Shown: positions 1-5,052 of the stretch, one piece after another
Position numbering within the stretch: position 1 is the first letter of the stretch
Layout of the letters: the number at the start of each line of letters is the position of its first letter
DNA from: a bacterium
GTDB lineage: Bacteria > Cyanobacteriota > Vampirovibrionia > Gastranaerophilales > Gastranaerophilaceae
Length of the DNA stretch: 6,023 nt
Reading direction: 5' to 3'
Assembly: GCA_017995595.1 (NCBI GenBank)
Contig: JAGOIO010000085.1
Span: 1 to 6,023 of the forward strand
Notes under the pieces: model-generated
Database searches by the model: none
What the model was told of the DNA's origin: nothing
Seen by the model: only the letters and a program-made list of their open reading frames with translations
Position numbers and translations under genes: made by a program

Positions 1-638
1 GTATTGTTGCAGCATTGACTATTCCTACTCTTATGCAAAAAACTCAAAAACAACAAACCGTTGTAGCTTTGAAAAAAGCTTACTCAACCCTACAACAAGC
101 TGTAAAGCTTTCAGAAATTGACAATGGTTCTGTTGATGATTGGGAATTTGATGTTTCAAAATTAAGCTCTCAAAATTTTTATGAAACATACTTGAAACCA
201 TATTTAAGTGTGTCAAAAGAATATTTTAATGTTTCAAGTATAGACAATTTAAAATATATTGGTTTAAATGGTCTTAATCTTTCATTTTATTCGTTTTTTC
301 ATGCAGGTACGCCAAAAATAATTTTAAATGATGGTACATTGATTGCAATTTCTGATGTTGGAACAAATTTTAAGATTATATACGTTGATATAAATGGATT
401 AAAAAAGCCTAATCAGGAAGGTAAGGATTTATTTTTATTTGCGATTCAACCTAACTATGGAGTTACGCCTTATGGCTTTGGAAATACAATTTCCGGTTCA
501 AGTTTTGGTACGACTTATAATAGAGACACAATTATAAATACGTCTAATCTCGGTTGTAAAAAGAATTCTGAGGGTCTTTGGTGTTCCGCATTAATTATGT
601 CTGACGGTTGGGAAATGAAAGACGATTATCCTTGGTAA
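1..638 (+). CDS. Type IV pilin-like / pseudopilin-like protein, N-terminus cut by window edge
   Basis: Probably an inner-membrane-anchored pilin or type II secretion pseudopilin. The frame is open from base 3 to the TAA at 636-638 (211 visible residues). The first visible residues, IVAALTIPTLMQ, match the end of the hydrophobic N-terminal helix of type IV pilin-like proteins. The prepilin peptidase site (G/FTLxE-type) would lie a little upstream, outside the window, so the TTG at 15 and the ATG at 33 are internal codons. The amphipathic helix continues to about visible residue 40 (VVALKKAYSTLQQAVKLSE). The globular part contains DINGLKKPNQEGKDLF at about 387-434, like the D-x-NG...PN..G.D.F segment of pseudopilins. 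It also has a Cys pair (C185 and C194, visible numbering) and a terminal DGW...DDYPW. Known of the family: such proteins polymerise into pili or pseudopili. Its exact substrate or role cannot be told from sequence. The fold class is secure; the specific subtype is not. Confidence 0.82.
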   Translation, partial: IVAALTIPTLMQKTQKQQTVVALKKAYSTLQQAVKLSEIDNGSVDDWEFDVSKLSSQNFYETYLKPYLSVSKEYFNVSSIDNLKYIGLNGLNLSFYSFFHAGTPKIILNDGTLIAISDVGTNFKIIYVDINGLKKPNQEGKDLFLFAIQPNYGVTPYGFGNTISGSSFGTTYNRDTIINTSNLGCKKNSEGLWCSALIMSDGWEMKDDYPW

Positions 639-687
639 TGGGATTAGTCTTTTCTCTAACGGTCAAACTCTTTATAATAAACACAAA

Positions 688-780
688 AATCTTTTAAAAT
701 CGGCGGTAACGGGAATTGAACCCGTGTCAACAGAATGAGAATCTGCTATCCTAACCTCTAGACGATACCGCTAAAAGATT
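688..780. repeat. 8-bp inverted repeat flanking the tRNA gene
   Basis: On the minus strand AATCTTTT (780-773) abuts the first base of the tRNA, and AAAAGATT (695-688) lies 5 nt beyond the discriminator base. The arms are exact complements and could lengthen the acceptor stem in the precursor RNA. Both are AT-rich, so chance is possible. The downstream arm runs into a T-rich stretch (GATTTTTGTG), the only terminator-like element I see after the tRNA. Confidence 0.4.
701..772 (-). tRNA. tRNA-Glu, anticodon CTC
   Basis: A complete 72-nt cloverleaf is read on the minus strand from 772 to 701. Acceptor strand AGCGGTA pairs with TACCGCC except for the first pair, which is A1:C72. The D arm is GTC/GAT with loop AGAGGTTA-type sequence (GTCTAGAGG is typical of bacterial tRNA-Glu). 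The anticodon stem is GCAGA/TCTGT around loop TTCTCAT, giving anticodon CTC at 739-737, which decodes GAG. The variable loop is four nucleotides (TGAC). The T arm is ACGGG-TTCAATT-CCCGT. The discriminator is G73 and CCA is not encoded (ATT follows). It lies about 50 nt downstream of the unknown membrane-protein gene on the same strand and converges with the pilin-like gene. Isotype is secure from the anticodon and the D-arm. The end-pair mismatch is unusual for an elongator tRNA. Confidence 0.95.
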
Positions 781-798
781 ATTTCCTATTCTGAATTT

Positions 799-822
799 AT
801 ATTTGTATTATAACACAAATAT
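799..822. repeat. 24-bp near-perfect palindrome between the membrane-protein gene and the tRNA
   Basis: Arms ATATTTGT and ACAAATAT surround the centre; within the 24 positions all opposed bases are complementary except one pair, which would be G-T in minus-strand RNA. It begins at the last base of the stop codon of the upstream gene and contains the candidate -10 hexamer. As an RNA hairpin it would be AT-rich and weak and has no following U-run, so it does not look like a standard intrinsic terminator. It could be a protein-binding operator, a weak 3'-end hairpin, or chance. Confidence 0.45.
807..815 (-). promoter_or_regulatory. Candidate extended -10 promoter for the tRNA
   Basis: On the minus strand a perfect TATAAT (812-807) is preceded directly by TGT (815-813), giving the TGn-TATAAT extended -10 form used by sigma-70-type RNA polymerase. 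No good -35 is present at 16-18 nt upstream; the best I see is TTCGGT at 836-831. Transcription would begin near position 800, giving a leader of about 28 nt before the tRNA. The hexamer sits just after the stop codon of the upstream gene and inside a palindrome. In AT-rich DNA a TATAAT can arise by chance, and the tRNA could also be cut from the long upstream transcript. Confidence 0.45.
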
Positions 823-1781
823 TATTTTGCACCGAATGAAGAATCTATTTTGTCTATATTTATCTTATAGTTAAAATCGGCTTTTTGGTTTTTATCTTTC
901 GGTTGATTTTTCCAAAGTTTAAATGTTAAATTCATAGGTCCTGGTGTAAGTGGACGAAAAGCCAGTTGTGGTTGATATGGCGAACCGTTATTACAACCTC
1001 CGTCAACTTTGCAAGATTGACCCAAGTGTATGAAATATGTAACTTCTTGTGGTGAATCTGCTATTGAGTTTGGATAAATAAATTTTACATTATTTTTTGC
1101 GGTTACGTAAAGCCATTTATATCCAAAATCAACGGCATTAAGCGGATTTAATATTAATTCATTACCTCTTTTTGATGTAAGGTAATAAATATTTGGTGAA
1201 TTATCAAAAGTTGTTGTTATTAATTTGTTGTTTTTATCATAAATAAATGATGGAAAAAATTGAAGATGAAAGTCATGACAAAATTCTTCAAGTCCTTCAT
1301 TTTTTGACAAATATGTCTTGCTAAATTCTACACCAAGAAGCAGATGAGGATTATTTACAAATATGCTTTCTTCTGAATACTTACCTTTTGAACTGATTTT
1401 TCCGTTAAAAGGTGAGCATATTTTGTATTTTTGTGAAATCCATGGTTTTCCATCTTGTATTTGTCCAAAAACTGTTTCACTTGGAACATAGTTTGATGTA
1501 TTGAAAATTGAATGTTTAACAAAATATTTTCTAAGATAAACAATTTCGCTTTTTTTTAGACCGTTAAATTGTAAGCATGGAAAAAACCAAAGTGTCCTTT
1601 TAGGTTTTTGTATTGTACCAAAAAAAGAAATATTCTTTTTAATAAGAGTAAGGTCTTTTTTCATATTAGGTGTAAAATTATTTGCCTGATAAACAATATA
1701 ACCTACCAAGCCAATTATTAAAAAAATAATAATCCCAATAGCAATTTTTATTTGATTATCACTTTCTGAATCATTAGGCAT
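822..1781 (-). CDS. Unknown single-pass membrane protein with large extracytoplasmic part, downstream of fliI
   Basis: I do not recognise this 319-residue protein. An acidic/polar start (MPNDSESDNQ) is followed by one hydrophobic segment at residues 12-31, with no signal-peptidase or lipobox motif. The long C-terminal part is therefore probably outside the cytoplasm, anchored in the inner membrane. It holds five cysteines (C69, C122, C168, C257, C263), the last two in SCKVDGGCNNG. The C-terminal portion (about 201-310) has GNELILNP, then VDFGYKW (217-223), then QLAFRPLTPGPMNLTFKLW (272-290) and a final strand FNYKINI. This order resembles chagasin/I42-type inhibitor domains; that is an inference by eye. 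The ATG start is supported by AGGAG six nt upstream, and it begins 19 nt after fliI, so it is very likely co-transcribed with the flagellar genes. It occupies the place where fliJ is commonly found but is not FliJ, which is a short soluble coiled-coil protein. Coding status is secure; function is unknown. Confidence 0.85.
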   Translation of the reverse strand: MPNDSESDNQIKIAIGIIIFLIIGLVGYIVYQANNFTPNMKKDLTLIKKNISFFGTIQKPKRTLWFFPCLQFNGLKKSEIVYLRKYFVKHSIFNTSNYVPSETVFGQIQDGKPWISQKYKICSPFNGKISSKGKYSEESIFVNNPHLLLGVEFSKTYLSKNEGLEEFCHDFHLQFFPSFIYDKNNKLITTTFDNSPNIYYLTSKRGNELILNPLNAVDFGYKWLYVTAKNNVKFIYPNSIADSPQEVTYFIHLGQSCKVDGGCNNGSPYQPQLAFRPLTPGPMNLTFKLWKNQPKDKNQKADFNYKINIDKIDSSFGAK

Positions 1782-1787
1782 ATATTT

Positions 1788-1792
1788 CTCCT
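1788..1792 (-). promoter_or_regulatory. Ribosome binding site AGGAG for the unknown membrane protein
   Basis: AGGAG on the minus strand lies 6 nt before the ATG at 1781-1779, inside the 19-nt gap after the fliI stop codon. It fixes the start of the 319-residue gene and indicates that this gene has independent initiation rather than relying on coupling to fliI. Confidence 0.75.
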
Positions 1793-1800
1793 ATTTTTAA

Positions 1801-3117
1801 CTAACACTTTGTTCCAAGTTCAATTAAAGCATTGACTGTTTCTTCATAATTAAATTTATCTTCTGTTGTTTGAGTTAAATAATTATTAATTTCATTAATC
1901 ATTCTTATTGCCGCATCACATCTTGCATCAGAACCCTTTACATAAGCACCGATATTGATTAAGTCCTCATTCTTTTTATAAACAGCAAGCAAATTTCTTA
2001 TTTTACCTGCGGCTTCTCGGTGTTCTTTGCTTGTAACATCAGGCATAACACGACTTATAGACTGCAAAATGTCAACTGCGGGATAATGATTTTTGTGAGC
2101 CATTTCTCGAGACAACATAATGTGTCCGTCTAAAATACTTCTTGCTGTATCAGAAATCGGTTCGTTAAAGTCATCACCTTCTACCAAAACTGTATAAAGT
2201 CCTGTCATTGTGCCTTTATCATTACTTCCTGCTCTCTCCATTAATTTAGGCATAATCGCAAATACAGAAGGAGTATAACCTCTTGTTGCAGGAGGTTCAC
2301 CGATTGCAAGTCCTACTTCTCTTTGTGCCATAGCAATTCTGGTTACACTATCAAGCATAAATAAAACATCTTTGCCTTTGTCTCTAAAATATTCTGCAAT
2401 TGTTGTCGCAACAAACGCAGCTTTAATTTTTACCAAAGATGGCTGTTCTGAAGTCGCTGCAACAACGACAGTTCGTTTCATTCCCTCTGTTCCAAGTGTT
2501 TTTTCTATAAACTCTCTAACTTCACGTCCACGCTCTCCAATTAATGCAATAACATTCATATCCGCTGTGGTATTTTTTGCCATCATTCCAAGCGTTGTAC
2601 TTTTTCCAACTCCTGAACCTGCAAATATTCCAAGTCTTTGACCTTTTCCAACCGTAATAAATCCGTCTATTGATTTTATACCCAATGATAATGGTTCTGT
2701 AATCCTTGTTCTTTTAAGAGGATTAATTGCTTCAGCTTGAGTTGATTGAAAGTTTTGGCAATTAATTTCGCCCAAATTGTCAATGGGGCGACCTAATCCG
2801 TCCAAAACTCTGCCTAAAAGTCTGTCTCCAACTTGAATTTTCATAGCTCCGCCTGAATTTACAACGATAGCTCCTGGTTGTAGTCCTTCCATATTTCCTA
2901 AAGGCATAAGTAGAATTTTAGCTTCTCTAAAGCCAACCACTTCCGCCCAGACAGGTTCTGAATTAAGGCTGGGGTAAATGTAACATAAATCTCCAATGCT
3001 CGATTTAGGACCGTCTGCTTCGATTATCAAACCGATTATCTCTGTAACTTTTCCTATCTCTCGTATTGTTTCTGCTTTTTCAATTATTTCTTTATATTTA
3101 CTAAAATCTGTTTTCAT
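1801..3117 (-). CDS. fliI: Flagellar protein export ATPase FliI
   Basis: FliI is the hexameric cytoplasmic ATPase of the flagellar type III export apparatus; it works with FliH (and FliJ) to deliver export substrates to the membrane gate. The 438-residue protein is close to the family length. Visible motifs: Walker A GSGVGKST at 167-174, IGERGREVREF at 193-203 with the likely catalytic glutamate E195, Walker B VLFMLD at 251-256, the family stretch AMAQREVGLAIGEPPATRGY at 262-281, and the ATP synthase alpha/beta signature PAVDILQSIS at 346-355 followed by R356, probably the arginine finger. The N-terminal beta-barrel region (about 20-95) ends before GRVLDGLGRPID. The start overlaps the fliH stop as TAATG, and no good ribosome site is seen at the right distance, so translation is probably coupled to fliH. 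Position after fliF-fliG-fliH separates it from F-ATPase beta, Rho and virulence SctN ATPases. Confidence 0.97.
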   Translation of the reverse strand: MKTDFSKYKEIIEKAETIREIGKVTEIIGLIIEADGPKSSIGDLCYIYPSLNSEPVWAEVVGFREAKILLMPLGNMEGLQPGAIVVNSGGAMKIQVGDRLLGRVLDGLGRPIDNLGEINCQNFQSTQAEAINPLKRTRITEPLSLGIKSIDGFITVGKGQRLGIFAGSGVGKSTTLGMMAKNTTADMNVIALIGERGREVREFIEKTLGTEGMKRTVVVAATSEQPSLVKIKAAFVATTIAEYFRDKGKDVLFMLDSVTRIAMAQREVGLAIGEPPATRGYTPSVFAIMPKLMERAGSNDKGTMTGLYTVLVEGDDFNEPISDTARSILDGHIMLSREMAHKNHYPAVDILQSISRVMPDVTSKEHREAAGKIRNLLAVYKKNEDLINIGAYVKGSDARCDAAIRMINEINNYLTQTTEDKFNYEETVNALIELGTKC

Positions 3118-4028
3118 TATTCAATATTTTCCGTATTGTCAGGAGTTTCAGATGATTCTGGAATATTTATATCTTCTGTTTCTATTGTTAAATTTATTGA
3201 TTCTTCTTCTGAATTTTCATTTAACTCAATATTTTCAACGGCTTCAATATCTTCAACCGTTTCAACTTGTTCGTTTATCGGTTGAGCATCTTCTGATGGC
3301 ATTAGTTCACTTGTTTTGGCGGAATTTAGTGCGGTTAATAATTTGTCCGCAAGTTCATTGATTTGTGATGAAATTCGACAATCAACCCTAGACATTGGTG
3401 ATTCCACAATCGTTCCGTCCGGAGATACGCTATTGTCCTCAATTACTTTTATTGAATTGAGTTGTGGTATTTTCTCTTTTAAAGTCTCTGATATTGAGTA
3501 AATCTTTTCTGCCATTTCAGGATTTACAATGATATTTATTTTTTCCTTTTCTTGTAGAGAATGTATTGCTTTAAGTGTTATTTCTTCTAAAATACGGTTA
3601 TCAAGTTCAAGTGATTTTGAGCAAACTTTTTTTGCAATTTGAATTACCAGACTAACTATGTCTGTGTGTGCAGATTTTATAATGGCATCTTTTAGTTCAA
3701 AAGAGCCTTTTGCAAAATTATTAACCGCATATATTTTGTCAGATAATTCTTCGGTTATTGCTCTTAATCCCTGTTGTTTTCCCGCTTCAAACCCTTCTTG
3801 TCTTCCTTGGTTTGCCATTTCTGCAATTTCAGCTTTAGCCTGTTCTTTAGCTTGTTCTATTAAATTAACACATTCAGATTTAGCTTTTTCAATAATTTGT
3901 TTAGCTTCGCTTTCGGCACTCAAAATAAGCTTTTTTTCTTCTTCTGTCTTTGAGTTACCACTACCATCGCTAACAGGTACAAAGAAATCTTCTTTAAAAT
4001 TTATATTGTCAGCTTTAATTCTACTCAA
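3117..4028 (-). CDS. fliH: Flagellar export ATPase regulator/stator FliH, TTG start, with acidic C-terminal tail
   Basis: FliH binds FliI as a dimer, restrains its ATPase activity and links it to the C-ring; it is related to the peripheral-stalk subunits of rotary ATPases. The protein has 303 residues, longer than the approximately 230 of the enterobacterial protein. A charged helical, coiled-coil-prone region spans about 28-75. Three consecutive GxxxG steps at G75-G79-G83-G87 (GRQEGFEAGKQQG) are a hallmark of FliH. The FliH/YscL/V-ATPase E-type C-domain runs from about 110 to 236, including VIEDNSVSPDGTIVES, which matches the usual D..v..G..vet segment. Residues 241-303 form an extra tail with 22 Asp/Glu and no Lys/Arg. 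The N-terminus lacks the two tryptophans known from E. coli FliH but has FKEDFFVPV. The TTG start is chosen because the next Met is residue 71, past conserved sequence, and GAGGA lies 8 nt upstream. It overlaps fliG by 8 nt. Confidence 0.93.
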   Translation of the reverse strand: MSRIKADNINFKEDFFVPVSDGSGNSKTEEEKKLILSAESEAKQIIEKAKSECVNLIEQAKEQAKAEIAEMANQGRQEGFEAGKQQGLRAITEELSDKIYAVNNFAKGSFELKDAIIKSAHTDIVSLVIQIAKKVCSKSLELDNRILEEITLKAIHSLQEKEKINIIVNPEMAEKIYSISETLKEKIPQLNSIKVIEDNSVSPDGTIVESPMSRVDCRISSQINELADKLLTALNSAKTSELMPSEDAQPINEQVETVEDIEAVENIELNENSEEESINLTIETEDINIPESSETPDNTENIE

Positions 4029-5046
4029 TTAATTCGTCCTCTGGTGTTTCTTCACGAGCAATAACAATTTCGCCTGCAAGTTCTAATGTTCTGATGATGT
4101 TTACAATCTTTCCTTGAACTTCTTGAACTTCTTTTGCTCTTACAGGTCCCATATATTCCATTTCTTCTCTTAACATGCCTTGAGCTCTTTCTGACATGTT
4201 TTTGAAAATCTTTTCTTTTACGTCTTCTTTTGTTCCCTTTAAAGACATAGCCAAATCTTTTGTATCAACTTCTCTAAGAACTCTCTGAATAGCTCTGTCA
4301 TCAAGTGTAACAATATCTTCAAATACGAACATTAATTCTCTAACTTCTTCTGCCAAATCAGGATTTTGAATTTCTAATAAGTCAATGACATTCTTTTCTG
4401 TATTTCTGTCTGCTCTGTTTAAAATATTGGCAAGAGATTCGACACCACCGGCTTTTGAGAAATCCTGTACAACAACTGATGAGAATTTACTTTCAACGAT
4501 TTTTTCGATTTCAGAAAGAATTTCAGGGTTCGTCGTATCCATATCTGCAATTTTTAAGGCAACTTGTGCTTGAACTTCAGGCGGTAAGTAGTTCATAACT
4601 TTTGCTGAATGTTCTGGTTTTAGATATGCCATAATTAAAGCTATAAGTTGTGGATTTTCATTTTGAAAAGATGTTGCAAGTTGTCCGGGGTCTGCATCGT
4701 TAAAGAATTGGAAAGGATTTGAGTTCATTAAAACAACTAATCTGTCTAAAATCTTTTTTGCTTGGTCTGAACCATAAGCTTGTTCTAATAATTGTTTTGC
4801 GTATTCCATACCACCTGAAGCAATATAATTACTTGCTTCAAAAATTGCTTTAAATTCTTCCAAAATTTCATTAAGGATAGAAACAGGAACTTTATTTAGA
4901 CTTGCAATATCAAGCGTAACCTGCTCCAATAAATCGTCATCAGTTATATTTTTCAAAACTTCAGATGCCGTAGCAGGTCCCAACACTATTAATAGTGCTG
5001 CGACTTTTTGTGTTGCTGTCATTTGTTGAACATCTATTTCTTCCAT
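4021..5046 (-). CDS. fliG: Flagellar motor switch protein FliG
   Basis: FliG is the rotor protein between the MS ring (FliF) and FliM; its C-terminal domain interacts with the MotA stator to make torque. The 341-residue length is typical. The N-domain (about 8-100, QKVAALLIVLGP) binds the FliF tail. The middle domain has ENPQLIALIMAYLKPEH (130-146), corresponding to the EHPQ motif, and then K165 in place of the arginine that completes EHPQR. The GG hinge is at 200-201 (KAGGVESLANIL). The C-domain shows LDDRAIQRVLREVD (248-261) and all the charged residues used in torque generation by alignment to E. coli: K270, R287, E294 and E295 (Asp in E. coli) and R303. ATG is preceded by AAGGA 10 nt upstream, within the last fliF codons. 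The gap from fliF is 6 nt, consistent with one operon. Confidence 0.97.
   Translation of the reverse strand: MEEIDVQQMTATQKVAALLIVLGPATASEVLKNITDDDLLEQVTLDIASLNKVPVSILNEILEEFKAIFEASNYIASGGMEYAKQLLEQAYGSDQAKKILDRLVVLMNSNPFQFFNDADPGQLATSFQNENPQLIALIMAYLKPEHSAKVMNYLPPEVQAQVALKIADMDTTNPEILSEIEKIVESKFSSVVVQDFSKAGGVESLANILNRADRNTEKNVIDLLEIQNPDLAEEVRELMFVFEDIVTLDDRAIQRVLREVDTKDLAMSLKGTKEDVKEKIFKNMSERAQGMLREEMEYMGPVRAKEVQEVQGKIVNIIRTLELAGEIVIAREETPEDELIE
4037..4041 (-). promoter_or_regulatory. Ribosome binding site for the TTG start of fliH
   Basis: GAGGA on the minus strand, inside the last codons of fliG, is 8 nt before the TTG at 4028-4026. It decides the start of fliH, since no ATG or GTG alternative nearby keeps the N-terminal region of the protein. 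Confidence 0.7.
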
Positions 5047-5052
5047 TTATTT

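Noticed and set aside
15..638. Complete pilin-like gene starting at TTG 15
   Set aside because: The frame is open to base 3 and encodes IVAAL just before it, which belongs to the N-terminal helix; the true start is upstream of the window.
639..700. Intrinsic terminator for the pilin-like gene
   Set aside because: I saw no GC-containing hairpin followed by a T-run on the plus strand in this 62-nt gap.
822..1781. This gene as a divergent fliJ
   Set aside because: FliJ is a soluble coiled-coil protein of about 150 residues. This protein is twice as long, has a membrane helix and a beta-rich, cysteine-bearing C-terminal part.
2372..4032. Plus-strand open frames at 2372-2641, 2996-3361 and 3658-4032
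   Set aside because: They lie antisense to conserved, motif-confirmed fliI and fliH; their products have biased composition (Ser/Ala or Leu-rich) and no recognisable features.
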